Positions 43,128 through 52,842 are shown, numbered from the stretch's first letter. The stretch: DNA of 64,000 bases from Paraburkholderia phenoliruptrix (GCF_019511605.1 NZ_JAEUAV010000008.1:62001-126000); one strand, 5' to 3'. Notes: generated by a model from the sequence alone, not told the origin. Made by a program: numbers and translations.

Positions 43128-46106
43128 TTAGTGCGATCCTAGAATCTGAAGCAGCGACGACTGTTGGTCTGCAACCGTTGATTCCATTCCAGCATTGACC
43201 TGCGCCATCTTGTGGCGGGACAGCGTCGTCATCGCGCTGCCCGGGATATCGATCTGCTCGCCCACAGCCTTTGGCATGACTGACGCTGTGGCGTCACTGA
43301 TCGGACCAAGTTTCCCTTCCTGCAATCCAGTCAGGATGTCGCCGTCGACGCGGTAATTGGTTATCGAAGCGCGGACCGGTGTCGCTCCGTACAGTGAGAG
43401 TGTCCCGGAATTCAATCCCGCGGCGTTAAAGGTCGTTGCGCTCGACCCGCTTGCCTCTGCGGCCGCTGACGCGAGGCCACCACCGAGCGAGTGACCCGTG
43501 AGGTCAAGATCCGAAGCATTGCCCGAGGCTTGCACGGTCTTGCCTATTTTTACTGCCCGCCCGTAATAGGCGGACTCGTGGCCCTGACCTTGTGCGATGT
43601 TATTCGACATGTCCTCACCCGTCAGCTGTTCGGTACCTTTGAACGCCACCGTTGGCTTCATGCTGTCGCCGAACACAGCGGGGTCAGGCGCATACGCCTG
43701 TGCCCCGAAGTTGCTTCCCGGTATGGACAGATCTGCCGGCCGCAGGCCGAATTTCTTCAAAGCCTCAGGATCATTGCTGATGTTCGACCATCCGGGCGGC
43801 GCGGTACCTGGCGAATACACTGCGTCCGCGAGCTTCGCCATCTGCTGCGCCTTCACAGATGCCTGCAGCCGCTTTGCGGCGTCGCGCACCTTAGGATCGG
43901 GGCTCGCCAGGCCCGCCGCGATGATCGCCTGCTGCTGTGCCCACTGAATGGCCAACGCCTGATCCGGCGTCACGAACAGGCCCTGATTCAGGTGGATTAC
44001 CGGTCCGTCAAGGAAAATTCCGCTCTGGTTGATCAGGATGCTCGACGCGCCGTGCGACAGCTTGATACTGTCGGGCTTCATCGTGATGATGCTTGAGCCC
44101 ACGCGATGCTCTATCTGGTCTGTTGCCTGATGCGTCTGGTTGCCAGGCCCAGCCTCACCGCCGACCGCTTTCGTATCGATCGTATTAGCCGTCGTCGCGC
44201 GCGCCTTTGCGATTGTCTCCGTCAAGCTGCCTTTGGCAATGTCTTTCGTTTCATCGCCTGCGTGCAGCCGCACGAGCCGGTTGCCGCCTTCGATAGAGCG
44301 GGTTTCACTATCCTTGATAACGGCATTCAGGTCCTTTTGTGCATGGACGAAAACCTCTTCCGAGCCCGCGACATCCGAAAACTTCAGTTCGTTGAATCCG
44401 TCGCCGTTTATCGTCTTGCTGCGAAACCCCATGGTTCGGCCAGCCGTGTCGTGGTATGGGTTCGCTTTCTCGCCGTTGAACACTCGGCCCACGATGATGG
44501 GATTGTCCGGGTCCCCCTCATTAAATGCTACAAGTACCTCCTGCCCCGTGCGCGGCATCGCCGAGCCGCCCCAGCCTCCGCCGGCCCATGACTGGGCCAC
44601 ACGCACCCACATTGAGTCGCTGCCATCCTGCCTGCCGCGGCGGTCCCAGAAAAAATGCACCTTCACCGAGCTGCCGTCGGTGTGGACCTCGGCACCTTTC
44701 GGGCCGACTACTACCGCCGACTGGGTGCCGTACATGTAAGGCTTTGGCGTACGACGCTCCGGCCGATAAGGGATGTCCACCGGCAGGCAAGAGAACGAAT
44801 TCCGGTATGGAAACTCGTTCGACTCGTGGGTGTAGTCGTTAGCGGCTTCGTGCCGCACGTGAAGAAGTACGAAGTCCTTGTTGTTGTACGCAGACACGGG
44901 ATGATTAACGAGCTTGAACTTCAAGCCCGGGGCAAGCTTCTGAACGTACGACGCTCCATTGAAATGATGGGCTTGCGCCTCCTCCGCTTCCATTGCGAAA
45001 CGTGCGTAACGTTCACCGTCCTCGCCGTGATCGTATAGCGAATGATATTCGTATCTCTCGGTGTTCTGAATGCTCGGATTTCGGAGAGTGGACGGCACCT
45101 CGACATGAAGGAGCGGCGTAGACGGCGTGCGATGGTTGAAATCGCGATAGGTGATTTTGCCGACGCGGAAACTGAACGCCTCGTTCCATTGTGATATGCC
45201 GTTCTTCTCGCTGGCGGCACTATCCGCGTAGAACGGAATCTCCGTCAAATCATCGATGCCGCGAAAGCCAGCATTACTGTCCGTTATCACGAGGACATGC
45301 CTGTCCTTCTCATGGCGAACCCACCAGATGATGCCTTCCTGCTCCATCAGCCGGGCAACGAAATTGAAGTACGACTCCCGATACATGACAATGTACTCAA
45401 AGGGCTTATAAGTCCCCTGAAGATCGAGCTCGAAGTCGGTAAAGCCGAACTCGGAAAATATTTCCGTCAAAATATCGGGCGGCGTCTTATCTTGGAAAAT
45501 CCTACAGTCCGTCGAGCGTGTCAAAAACCATAACCACGGAACGACCGTCATTTCATATCGGGTTACCGTGCCGGAATTTCCGACTCGCGAGAAGGAAATT
45601 ACGAAACCGTGAAAATAACGCTCCGTCGCAGCGTTGCCCTTTGCGGACAGCGCCGACACCACGCCGGACCGCTCAGCGGTTAGTGAGACTGAAACGACCT
45701 GGCCCACTAGCGAATCAATCGGAATGTCACGCTTTTGGGAGATAAGGTCGAGATGAATCTCAGACAGTTGATTGAGGTATTCGTCCGCAACGAGCGCCGT
45801 TACCAACAACACGTCCGGCCCGAGCGGCGTCCGGACGGACATGAACCGGTTTTGTTGAGTGAGAACGGGCTTGCTTGCCAGCGTATTGATTGCGTCGGCA
45901 ACCGCGGCAGGCGTCTTGCCGATAAGGCTGGACGCCGTCTGAGCTAATTGAACCGCGCGCGCCGCCTGGTTGACCACGCCGGCAGCCGAGGGGCTGATCG
46001 CGCCCACGTTGCTCGCGAGTCCTGCGAGCGATCCCGCACTCCCCAATACCCCGGCAACAGAGCCTCCGCTGCCAGATATCCCATCGCTTGCGTTATTGAA
46101 ACTCAT
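43128..46106 (-). CDS. vgrG: VgrG spike protein fused to a C-terminal lipase (evolved VgrG effector)
   Basis: The 992-residue protein starts at 46106 after GGGGGC (the frame is open to 46310). Residues 1-85 are a Gly/Ala/Ser-rich extension. Residues 95-410 form the gp27-like Phage_GPD part, about 455-530 the gp5-like OB domain (MPRTGQEVLVAFNEGDPDNP), and 560-710 the gp5-type needle with DUF2345-like repeats. From about 745 a lipase domain follows, with VAFKGTE, QGQGHESAYYGRAV and the GHSLGGG elbow (Ser873); VDGDILT and SRHKMAQ may supply Asp and His. It should puncture neighbouring cells and hydrolyse membrane lipid. The ankyrin gene abuts downstream as the candidate immunity gene. Confidence 0.92.
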   Translation of the reverse strand: MSFNNASDGISGSGGSVAGVLGSAGSLAGLASNVGAISPSAAGVVNQAARAVQLAQTASSLIGKTPAAVADAINTLASKPVLTQQNRFMSVRTPLGPDVLLVTALVADEYLNQLSEIHLDLISQKRDIPIDSLVGQVVSVSLTAERSGVVSALSAKGNAATERYFHGFVISFSRVGNSGTVTRYEMTVVPWLWFLTRSTDCRIFQDKTPPDILTEIFSEFGFTDFELDLQGTYKPFEYIVMYRESYFNFVARLMEQEGIIWWVRHEKDRHVLVITDSNAGFRGIDDLTEIPFYADSAASEKNGISQWNEAFSFRVGKITYRDFNHRTPSTPLLHVEVPSTLRNPSIQNTERYEYHSLYDHGEDGERYARFAMEAEEAQAHHFNGASYVQKLAPGLKFKLVNHPVSAYNNKDFVLLHVRHEAANDYTHESNEFPYRNSFSCLPVDIPYRPERRTPKPYMYGTQSAVVVGPKGAEVHTDGSSVKVHFFWDRRGRQDGSDSMWVRVAQSWAGGGWGGSAMPRTGQEVLVAFNEGDPDNPIIVGRVFNGEKANPYHDTAGRTMGFRSKTINGDGFNELKFSDVAGSEEVFVHAQKDLNAVIKDSETRSIEGGNRLVRLHAGDETKDIAKGSLTETIAKARATTANTIDTKAVGGEAGPGNQTHQATDQIEHRVGSSIITMKPDSIKLSHGASSILINQSGIFLDGPVIHLNQGLFVTPDQALAIQWAQQQAIIAAGLASPDPKVRDAAKRLQASVKAQQMAKLADAVYSPGTAPPGWSNISNDPEALKKFGLRPADLSIPGSNFGAQAYAPDPAVFGDSMKPTVAFKGTEQLTGEDMSNNIAQGQGHESAYYGRAVKIGKTVQASGNASDLDLTGHSLGGGLASAAAEASGSSATTFNAAGLNSGTLSLYGATPVRASITNYRVDGDILTGLQEGKLGPISDATASVMPKAVGEQIDIPGSAMTTLSRHKMAQVNAGMESTVADQQSSLLQILGSH

Positions 46107-46720
46107 AATGCCCCCAGCGCGGCAAATGCCGATTTTGTTCTTGGCGCTTTTGCGCAGGCGGAATATTACGCTAACATTTGATTCCCAAAAACTACCCGCG
46201 GGAATTTTTAGTGGGAAGAGTGTAACAAAAACGTTAAATGTCGTCGGCTGATCCGATTGATTGATTAAGACGAGATTCGGTAGCCGGCCTATCGACTGGC
46301 TTAGGCACAATGGCTCTTAATCCGGGAATGCGGTTTGGTTTAGTTGAAGTCTGAGCGTCAGGACAACACTTACTGCCTGAGCGATCAGATTCGAGACGAA
46401 CCTGTGGGCCAGCGCGAACTGGCCGGGCAGCTTCAGCGTTCGCCTCGTATTAAAGCGAACAAGTCATCACGATGTGCACTCGTCTGCCGTCTGTTGTTAA
46501 CCGCATGTGAAAGACATTGCCGGACCCCGTCCAGCATCTGGTTTCCACAATGCATTATGTTGTAGTGCAAAAGTACCAGCCCGAGCGTTCACGCCGAGCC
46601 GCAGTGCAAATCACCGCGCCAACGACACCACGCCATTGCAACAGGCACCCGACGCGGCCCGTAGAGCGTATTTTTGTTAGCATGGACGCGACCGCACTGA
46701 CCATCCGACGGAGACGCATC
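46107..46720. other. Region upstream of the T6SS island
   Basis: This 614-base region between vgrG and an unknown gene is less GC-rich (AT-rich patches at 46130-46260 and 46320-46380) than the rest of the window. It should contain the vgrG promoter. No gene is supported. Confidence 0.4.
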
Positions 46721-47119
46721 ATGAACGACCAGCAATGCACCCAGTTCCTCTCGGATATTCGCAGGCCGCTGCTTGCGCTGCACAAGGCGATACTCGATCA
46801 TGAGCGCGCGGCGTATGAAAAAGAGTTCGGCCCGGTCACGCCCGCAGCGTTTCTGCAAGTGCTGATCAACGGCTCGGGGTTCCGCTGGCTTACGCCGCTT
46901 TCCACGATCATCGCGAACGTCGACGAGATACTCGACGACAAGGAAGCCGATTCCGCGGACCGCCTCGCCGCGGTCGAAGCGGTCACCGGCCTCTTTTCCG
47001 CGGACCAGCCAAATAATATTTTCTTGCCGCGTTATCTGCCTCTATTGCAGGCCGATCTGGGCATTCTGCATCTGCATGGGCAGGTGTCGCAGGTGCTGCG
47101 CGGCGCGCAGACCAAGTAG
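46721..47119 (+). CDS. Conserved hypothetical helical protein
   Basis: The 132-residue protein begins MNDQQCTQFLSDIRRPLLAL and is predicted largely helical and cytoplasmic, without signal or membrane segments. It is chosen from 46721 because CGGAGA lies seven bases upstream; the frame extends further upstream without support. It contains FLQVLINGSGFRWLTPLSTI and ends with LHLHGQVSQVLRGAQTK. I do not recognise the family. It lies 56 bases before the alpha/beta hydrolase gene and may be cotranscribed with it. Confidence 0.75.
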   Translation: MNDQQCTQFLSDIRRPLLALHKAILDHERAAYEKEFGPVTPAAFLQVLINGSGFRWLTPLSTIIANVDEILDDKEADSADRLAAVEAVTGLFSADQPNNIFLPRYLPLLQADLGILHLHGQVSQVLRGAQTK

Positions 47120-47175
47120 ACCGCTCCTGTTCACTGCCGCTCACAGCCGCTATTGTCACCGTCTCTCTCACTGCC

Positions 47176-47994
47176 ATGACCGACTGGCCACTTCCCGAGA
47201 CCTACACGTTCCGCGATCAGACCGTGCGCTTTGCGGTGACCGGAACCGGACCGCCGCTCGTGCTCGTGCACGGCACGCCGTTCTCGTCCTATGTGTGGCA
47301 TCGCATTGCGCCTCATCTGGCACAGGTTCGCACGGTTCATTATTACGATCTGCTCGGCTATGGCCAGTCGCAGATGAGCGATGGGCAAGACGTGTCGCTC
47401 GGCGTCCAGAACGTCTTGCTCGCCGAGCTGCTCGCCCACTGGCAAGTCAAGAGCCCGGACGTAATCGCGCATGATTTTGGCGGCGCGACTTCGTTGCGCG
47501 CGCATCTTATCGACGGTTGCGAGTATCGCAGCCTGACGCTCGTCGATCCTGTCGCACTCGCGCCGTGGGGCTCGCCATTCGTGCAGCACGTGCGCCGGCA
47601 CGGCGATGCGTTCGCCGGCTTGCCGCCCTACGTTCATGAAGCCGTGGTACGCGCCTATGTGCGTGGTGCGATTGCACGCGACATCACGGACAAAGAACTT
47701 GCGCCCTATGTCACGCCGTGGCTCGGCGCAACAGGGCAAGCCGCGTTTTACAGGCAAATCGCGCAAATGGACCAGCGCTATACCGACGAAGTCGAGCCGC
47801 GCTACTCGCAGCTACGCTGTCCAACGCAGATTCTCTGGGGCGAAGAGGATCAGTGGATTCCGCTGGAACGCGGTCGGCGCCTTGCCGGGGCGATTCCCGA
47901 GGCGCGTTTTCAGGCCGTACCGCGAGCGGGCCATCTGGTGCAGGAGGACGCGCCCGAGGCCATCGTCGCGGCGGCGCTGAGGTGGCTCGACTGA
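47176..47994 (+). CDS. Alpha/beta hydrolase, haloalkane-dehalogenase/epoxide-hydrolase-like
   Basis: The 272-residue protein has the alpha/beta-hydrolase pattern: LVLVHGTPFSSYVWHRIAPH with the oxyanion HGTP, and the nucleophile elbow IAHDFGG, where the nucleophile is Asp rather than Ser. Towards the end LWGEEDQWIP supplies the acid and AGHLVQEDAPE the catalytic His. An Asp nucleophile places it with haloalkane dehalogenases and epoxide hydrolases rather than esterases. No signal peptide is seen. The natural substrate is not predictable. Confidence 0.88.
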   Translation: MTDWPLPETYTFRDQTVRFAVTGTGPPLVLVHGTPFSSYVWHRIAPHLAQVRTVHYYDLLGYGQSQMSDGQDVSLGVQNVLLAELLAHWQVKSPDVIAHDFGGATSLRAHLIDGCEYRSLTLVDPVALAPWGSPFVQHVRRHGDAFAGLPPYVHEAVVRAYVRGAIARDITDKELAPYVTPWLGATGQAAFYRQIAQMDQRYTDEVEPRYSQLRCPTQILWGEEDQWIPLERGRRLAGAIPEARFQAVPRAGHLVQEDAPEAIVAAALRWLD

Positions 47995-48023
47995 CGCCGC
48001 CGCGTCGTGCGCGCAACGCTGCG

Positions 48024-48998
48024 TTAGCCTCGTCCTTGCGGCAGATATGGCATCGGATCGACAGGCTTGCCGTCGCGACGCAATTCGAAGCCGACTGACA
48101 CGCGCGAATTGTTTTCGTCGCCCATTTCGGCAATCTGCTGCCCCTGCCGAACGATGTCGCCAGTTTTGACCAGCAGCTTGCGGTTATGCGAATACGCGGT
48201 CAGAAAGTCCTTGTTGTGCTGCACGATGATCAGACTGCCGTAACTGTTCAAGCCCGTGCCGGCGTACATGACCTTGCCGTCGGCGGCCGCACGAACCGGG
48301 TCGCCCGGCTTGCCGGCAATCTCGATGCCGCGCGTCTCGCCCGGCTGAAACGCTTCGACGACCCGGCCGCCGGCAGGCCATGCGAGCGCCACGCTGTTCG
48401 CCCGGCGCGTGACCTGTTGCGCGACTTCGCGCGCTTCTGCGGCGCTGGGCGCTTGTGCTACCGGCGAGCTTGCCGATCCCGCCGCGCCAGGAGCCTGCGT
48501 GGGCGACGCGGCTTGCGTGGCAGCGGGAACCTGCGCGGTTGACGCACCTTGCGTGGCAGCGGCAGCTTTTGCCGCTGCCGCTGCGGCATTGACCGCCTGC
48601 ACGGTTTCCGGCGATGCGACGCGCAACACCTGGCCGTTCTTGAGCCGCGAAGACGCTTTCAGTCCATTCCACGCCTGCAACTGCTTGACGCTGCAATGGT
48701 GACGCTGCGCGATGCGCGCGAGCGTGTCGCCGCGCTTCACACGATAGACGAGCGGCGGCGCCTTGCTGGTCGGCGCAGCCTGCGCCGCGCGCCCTTGGCT
48801 AGCGGTATTCGCCGACGCGGGCGCTCCGCCCGCGCCTTGCGCGCCGATTGCACCTGCCGCGGACACACCCGACGCCGCCGATGCCGCTTCGCCCTGCCCG
48901 GACTGCTGTCCGACATTGGCGCAACCGCTCATTGCGAGCGCGAGCCAGGCGCCGGCGACGCCCATCACCATTGCTCTGTCGAAGCGCTTTCCAATCAT
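48024..48998 (-). CDS. LysM/LytM lipoprotein, NlpD-like with degenerate peptidase site
   Basis: The 324-residue lipoprotein has a lipobox (LALAMSGC) and an Ala-rich linker, and one LysM domain (about 90-135: YRVKRGDTLARIAQRHHCSV and KQLQAWNGL). After a second Ala-rich linker it carries an M23-like LytM domain (about 215-324: RAAADGKVMYAGTGLNSYGS). The metallopeptidase residues are altered: the HxGxD motif reads RGIEI, and the final HLHFE reads VGFE. This matches NlpD/EnvC-type activators of cell-division amidases rather than active endopeptidases. The ATG at 48998 follows CAGGAG. nlpD usually precedes rpoS, which is not seen here, so it is probably a paralogue. Confidence 0.88.
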   Translation of the reverse strand: MIGKRFDRAMVMGVAGAWLALAMSGCANVGQQSGQGEAASAASGVSAAGAIGAQGAGGAPASANTASQGRAAQAAPTSKAPPLVYRVKRGDTLARIAQRHHCSVKQLQAWNGLKASSRLKNGQVLRVASPETVQAVNAAAAAAKAAAATQGASTAQVPAATQAASPTQAPGAAGSASSPVAQAPSAAEAREVAQQVTRRANSVALAWPAGGRVVEAFQPGETRGIEIAGKPGDPVRAAADGKVMYAGTGLNSYGSLIIVQHNKDFLTAYSHNRKLLVKTGDIVRQGQQIAEMGDENNSRVSVGFELRRDGKPVDPMPYLPQGRG

Positions 48999-49644
48999 GT
49001 TCGACTCCTGCTTGTTCTGTCGGCGGGCTGGACTCCGCCTTCCCACCTTGCCGCCTGACCGACTGACCGCGATGCGCGCGGTTCACCAGTCGTGCTCTTC
49101 GCGTGGCGATCCGGCGAGCGTCTTGCGACCGTCACCGTTGGCTGGCCGGCTAGCCCCGCCGGTTCTCCGACTTCCCGACTCTTCGACTAGCCGGTCACGA
49201 CGGCGGCGGCTTGGGGCGCTCAAGGCCGCCACTTCGCGCGGACGGGACGAGATTGCGATTAAATTTCCAGCGGGATTGTAAAGTGGGTTTAACACAAACC
49301 GCAGTGCGTCAAACAGTCTGATACAAACTTTACGCACCGCCTTTTGAGCATAGCGTTGTGCGCACAACCATTACGCGAGGCCCAATGCAACGCCGCCGAC
49401 ACCGACCCCACCTGCATAACGGCACGCCCGTGCCAGAACTTGAGTCGCCGGTTCCCGGAGCGCGATGCCCCGGGCGCTACGGGTCGAACACGTGTCGGCG
49501 CGCGAGTGCGCTCACCGCAGGGCTCGCGCCCATGCTTTAGGATTTTTCCGAAGCTGGATTAGGAAACGGACGATAGGTTGCAAAGCGCAAAAAAAATATT
49601 CTTAGGCCTTCCCTAAAGTTGACCGGCGGCGCAACGCCCGGTCG
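48999..49644. other. Divergent intergenic region
   Basis: This 646-base region has no convincing gene. It contains an AT-rich patch near 49255-49340 (probably the lipoprotein promoter, minus strand) and another at 49585-49615 (probably the promoter of the membrane protein on the plus strand). Confidence 0.4.
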
Positions 49645-50055
49645 ATGACTCAACGGAACACCTTCCCTTCAGAATATTTTTGCTTCGTCAGCCTGCATCC
49701 GGGCGATGAAGAAGTCGAGGCTCAAGTGGATTCTCTTACATCAGCCAACCGCTTCATGGGCGGTTTTTTCTTTGGCGCCATAGTCACTACGGTCATCATG
49801 GTGCTGCTTTGCGTGGGCGGCGAATTTTCGCCCTTCATGGCAAAACTGCACGCGCTCGAGCAGGTCATCGCGACGGTCGTGATTGCACTGCTTATCTCCG
49901 ATACCAAGCCGCTTCTGTATAAAACCGTGTGGAGCGAGCGCCGCAGCAGCTTCATTCTCGACGAAGACCTCAACGCAACATTGCGCGGCAGAACCTTTGG
50001 CATTCCCGCCGGCGTGATGGTCGGCATTCTGGTTCAAAATCTTCTGACTGCTTGA
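49645..50055 (+). CDS. Small integral membrane protein of unknown function
   Basis: The 136-residue protein has a short cytoplasmic N-terminus and three hydrophobic segments (FFFGAIVTTVIMVLLCVGGE, VIATVVIALLISDTKPLLY and FGIPAGVMVGILVQNLLTA). No family is recognised and no clear ribosome site precedes the ATG at 49645, so the start is not certain. It is convergent with the porin gene, with stops 29 bases apart. Confidence 0.7.
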   Translation: MTQRNTFPSEYFCFVSLHPGDEEVEAQVDSLTSANRFMGGFFFGAIVTTVIMVLLCVGGEFSPFMAKLHALEQVIATVVIALLISDTKPLLYKTVWSERRSSFILDEDLNATLRGRTFGIPAGVMVGILVQNLLTA

Positions 50056-50083
50056 ACACTCAGTCACGCGCACCGCGCGCTGC

Positions 50084-51256
50084 CTAGAATTTATGACGGA
50101 TCGCGGCGCGCACCACCACCTGTTTCGATGTCGATGAAGGCGCCTGCGCGCCAGGTATAAACGCTTCATCGAGTATCGAATACGTCGAATCGCCAGCGAC
50201 CTGCTGGTATTCGCCCTGAATGTAGACGTCGGTTCTCTTCGACAGGTTGTAATCCGCCATCAAGCCAAACGAGTGGATTTTCGGTTTGACGCCGCCGCTC
50301 GACGCATCGTAATTTTCGATCGTGTAGACATACTGCGCGCCGACAAACAGCATCGGCGAGATCTGATATTTTCCGTTCAGCTCGAAGTTCTGATATTTCA
50401 ACGAGTTCAGCAGCACGCCAGGCGGCACGAGCGGCGCGGTACCGAGATAGCCATTGCCGGTCGGATTCAGATATCTGGAATTGCTATAAACGAAGCCTGC
50501 GGTGGCCGGCCCAAAACTATAAGTAATGCCCCCGCCGAACACCCGCATGCGGGTGGCCACGAAACTCGCGTCGTTGGCCGTAATGGCGCCATTGGCGGTA
50601 TTACCGGGATTATTCGCTCGCAAATAAGCGGCACTCACGAGCAGACCGCCATACGCGTACTGCCCGCCCAGGCTATATGCGCGGTTATTGCCGAAATTCG
50701 TCGCGTTGCTGAAGCTATATGTACCGCCGAATTGAAAGCCGCTAATTGATGGGCTTGTGTATTTGACCGTGTTGTCGAGGCGAAACGAGTTGTCGGTGTT
50801 GTCGTTGTCGTAAGGATGCGAGAAGAGCGAACCGGCCCAGTTGCCGTTCGCCGTGGTCTGCGCGAGATAATCTACCACTGAATCGTATTGCCGCCCGAAC
50901 GTCAATACGCCATATCGCTGCGCGCTCAAGCCGACAAAGGCCTGGCGCCCGAACAGGCGGCCGCCCTGATTCAGCCGCCCTGAACTCACGTCGAAACCAT
51001 TTTCCAGCTGGAAAATCGCCTTGAGCCCGCCGCCGAGTTCCTCGTTGCCCTTGAGTCCCCAGCGGCTGCCTTGCGCGTAACCGCTCGACAGCTCGTAGAC
51101 ATGTCCGCGCCCGGCGTTGTTCGTGTAGTTGACGCCTTCGTCGAGTACCCCGTACAGCGTGACGCTCGTCTGCGCGGACGCGGCTGCGCTGAAAGCGGCT
51201 GAGACAGCGGTCGAAACAGCGGTTGAAACAGCGAGCGCCAACACTTGCCTGTTCAT
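50084..51256 (-). CDS. Gram-negative porin, OmpC-like (Burkholderia type), second copy
   Basis: The 390-residue protein has a signal peptide with the repeated STAVSTAVSAAFSAA and cleavage near ASA/QTS, then the family's first strand SVTLYGVLDEGVNYTNNAG. It ends VVRAAIRHKF with the terminal Phe needed for barrel assembly. GRQAFVGLSAQRYGVLTFGR in the early part is characteristic of Burkholderia porins. The start at 51256 follows a GAGGGCAGGGGG tract, while the frame is open to 51409. It is a paralogue, not a copy, of the porin at 8515. No transport operon is adjacent. Confidence 0.93.
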   Translation of the reverse strand: MNRQVLALAVSTAVSTAVSAAFSAAASAQTSVTLYGVLDEGVNYTNNAGRGHVYELSSGYAQGSRWGLKGNEELGGGLKAIFQLENGFDVSSGRLNQGGRLFGRQAFVGLSAQRYGVLTFGRQYDSVVDYLAQTTANGNWAGSLFSHPYDNDNTDNSFRLDNTVKYTSPSISGFQFGGTYSFSNATNFGNNRAYSLGGQYAYGGLLVSAAYLRANNPGNTANGAITANDASFVATRMRVFGGGITYSFGPATAGFVYSNSRYLNPTGNGYLGTAPLVPPGVLLNSLKYQNFELNGKYQISPMLFVGAQYVYTIENYDASSGGVKPKIHSFGLMADYNLSKRTDVYIQGEYQQVAGDSTYSILDEAFIPGAQAPSSTSKQVVVRAAIRHKF

Positions 51257-51732
51257 GACGATCCCCCTGCCCTCGAGTAAGGGCCTGACTCGATCGGACG
51301 CCTTCTTGTTGACTCTATGACAACGCGCTTCTGAAAGCCCGACGCGCTTGTGGGAAATCGTCACACGCCGGAACGCGTCCGTCCATTGGGTGTCGCGTAG
51401 ATCTGTCAAAACGTTGCGAAATCTCCACTGTCCTAAAACGGCGGATCCGCTTGCGGCCCGATGGGATAGGCTCTACCAATGCGCGGTTCTCAGCAGACTT
51501 GTCACAGAAAGAAATATAATCGCCCACTTTCGCGGCACCGAAGCGGAACTCCGCCGTGCTGCGGGAGTCATTTTTACTGCCCGATGCAAGCCTCCTGCTT
51601 GCGGCAGGCTGGAGCGGCAACGCGAGTCGCGGCCGCCACGCAGCACCACTCCACTATTCCAAAGCCTTGTGAGACGCCCGACGCGCTGAAAGAGCGCGCC
51701 GTCGCACGGGGCTTGCTTTTGGCACAAAAACA
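51257..51732. other. Divergent intergenic region (porin / opgC)
   Basis: This 476-base region has no convincing gene. The porin promoter (minus strand) and the opgC promoter (plus strand) should be here; the more AT-rich patch near 51505-51530 is a candidate. Confidence 0.35.
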
Positions 51733-52842
51733 ATGCAACCGTCGCAATCCCGCTTAATCGAGCTCGATTTTTTTCGTGGACTCGTCCTGCTGATCATCGT
51801 GGTGGACCACATAGGCGGCAGCATTCTGTCGCGCGTCACGCTGCACGCGTACGCCCTGTGCGACGCCGCCGAGGTGTTCGTGTTTCTCGGCGGATTCGCG
51901 ACCGCCACGGCCTATGCGGCGCTCGCCGAGCGGCGCAGCGAGAGCATCGCGCGCAATCGCTTCCTGCGGCGCTCGCTGGAAATTTATCGCGCATTTCTCG
52001 TCACCGCCGGGCTGATGCTGCTGGTGAGCGCAGTCCTGAACGCGTTCAGCATCGAGGCGCCCAATCTCGCCATCACCGACCTCGACGACCTGATGGACAC
52101 GCCGCTTGCCGCCTTGCGCGACATCGTGCTGTTGCGCCGTCAGCCTTATCTGGCGTCCGTGCTGCCCATGTACGTGTTCTTCGCGCTGCTCGTGCCGATG
52201 ATTCTGCCGCTCGCGCGCAGCAAACCCTGGCTGCTGCTCGCCGGCAGCGTCGCATTGTGGGCAGGCGCGCCGTCCATCACCGCCTATCTGCCCGCCTCGC
52301 CTGACATGCATTGGGACTTCAACCCGTTCGCGTGGCAGTTGCTGTTCGTGGTCGGCGTGCTCGCGCGTTGCCAGCCGGTTTATCAGCGCGTCAGCCAGCA
52401 CCGCCTGGGGTGGCTCGTGACGCTCGCCGCATGCTCGGTCGCAGCGGTCGCGGCCTATTACAAGCTTTTCATCGAGCGCGAGCCGCTCGATCCGACCTTC
52501 AAGCAGAACCTTTCCTACTTGCGAGCGGTTAATTTCCTCGCCATCGCGTGGCTCGTGGCCAAGCTGACCGAGCTGGGCTGGGCCAAAAAGCTCGCGCAGT
52601 CGCTGCCGCTCGTCGGTCTGATCGGACGCAAGGGCTTGCTGTGCTTCATAGCCGGCGCCGTGATCTCGCTCGTGGTGGACTCGGTGTTGTATGCCGCCAC
52701 CGACGGCTACCTGAACTACCCACTCGGTCTGCTCGCCGACGCTTGCGCGGTCACGGCGCTTGTCGCCGTCGCGTGCGGAACCGAGCCGCTCAAGCGCCTC
52801 GTGATGCGTATGGTCGGCACACGGCTTCGGACGTGGCCGTGA
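51733..52842 (+). CDS. opgC: OpgC-family membrane acyltransferase
   Basis: The 369-residue membrane protein has about ten hydrophobic segments and the OpgC opening RLIELDFFRGLVLLIIVVDH, followed by SRVTLHAYALCDAAEVFVFL and GGFATATAYAAL. It belongs to the acyltransferase-3-related OpgC family, which in E. coli adds succinyl groups to osmoregulated periplasmic glucans. The opgGH genes are not nearby, so the acceptor may be another glucan. The start at 51733 is the first ATG of the frame and lies directly before the conserved domain. Confidence 0.88.
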   Translation: MQPSQSRLIELDFFRGLVLLIIVVDHIGGSILSRVTLHAYALCDAAEVFVFLGGFATATAYAALAERRSESIARNRFLRRSLEIYRAFLVTAGLMLLVSAVLNAFSIEAPNLAITDLDDLMDTPLAALRDIVLLRRQPYLASVLPMYVFFALLVPMILPLARSKPWLLLAGSVALWAGAPSITAYLPASPDMHWDFNPFAWQLLFVVGVLARCQPVYQRVSQHRLGWLVTLAACSVAAVAAYYKLFIEREPLDPTFKQNLSYLRAVNFLAIAWLVAKLTELGWAKKLAQSLPLVGLIGRKGLLCFIAGAVISLVVDSVLYAATDGYLNYPLGLLADACAVTALVAVACGTEPLKRLVMRMVGTRLRTWP

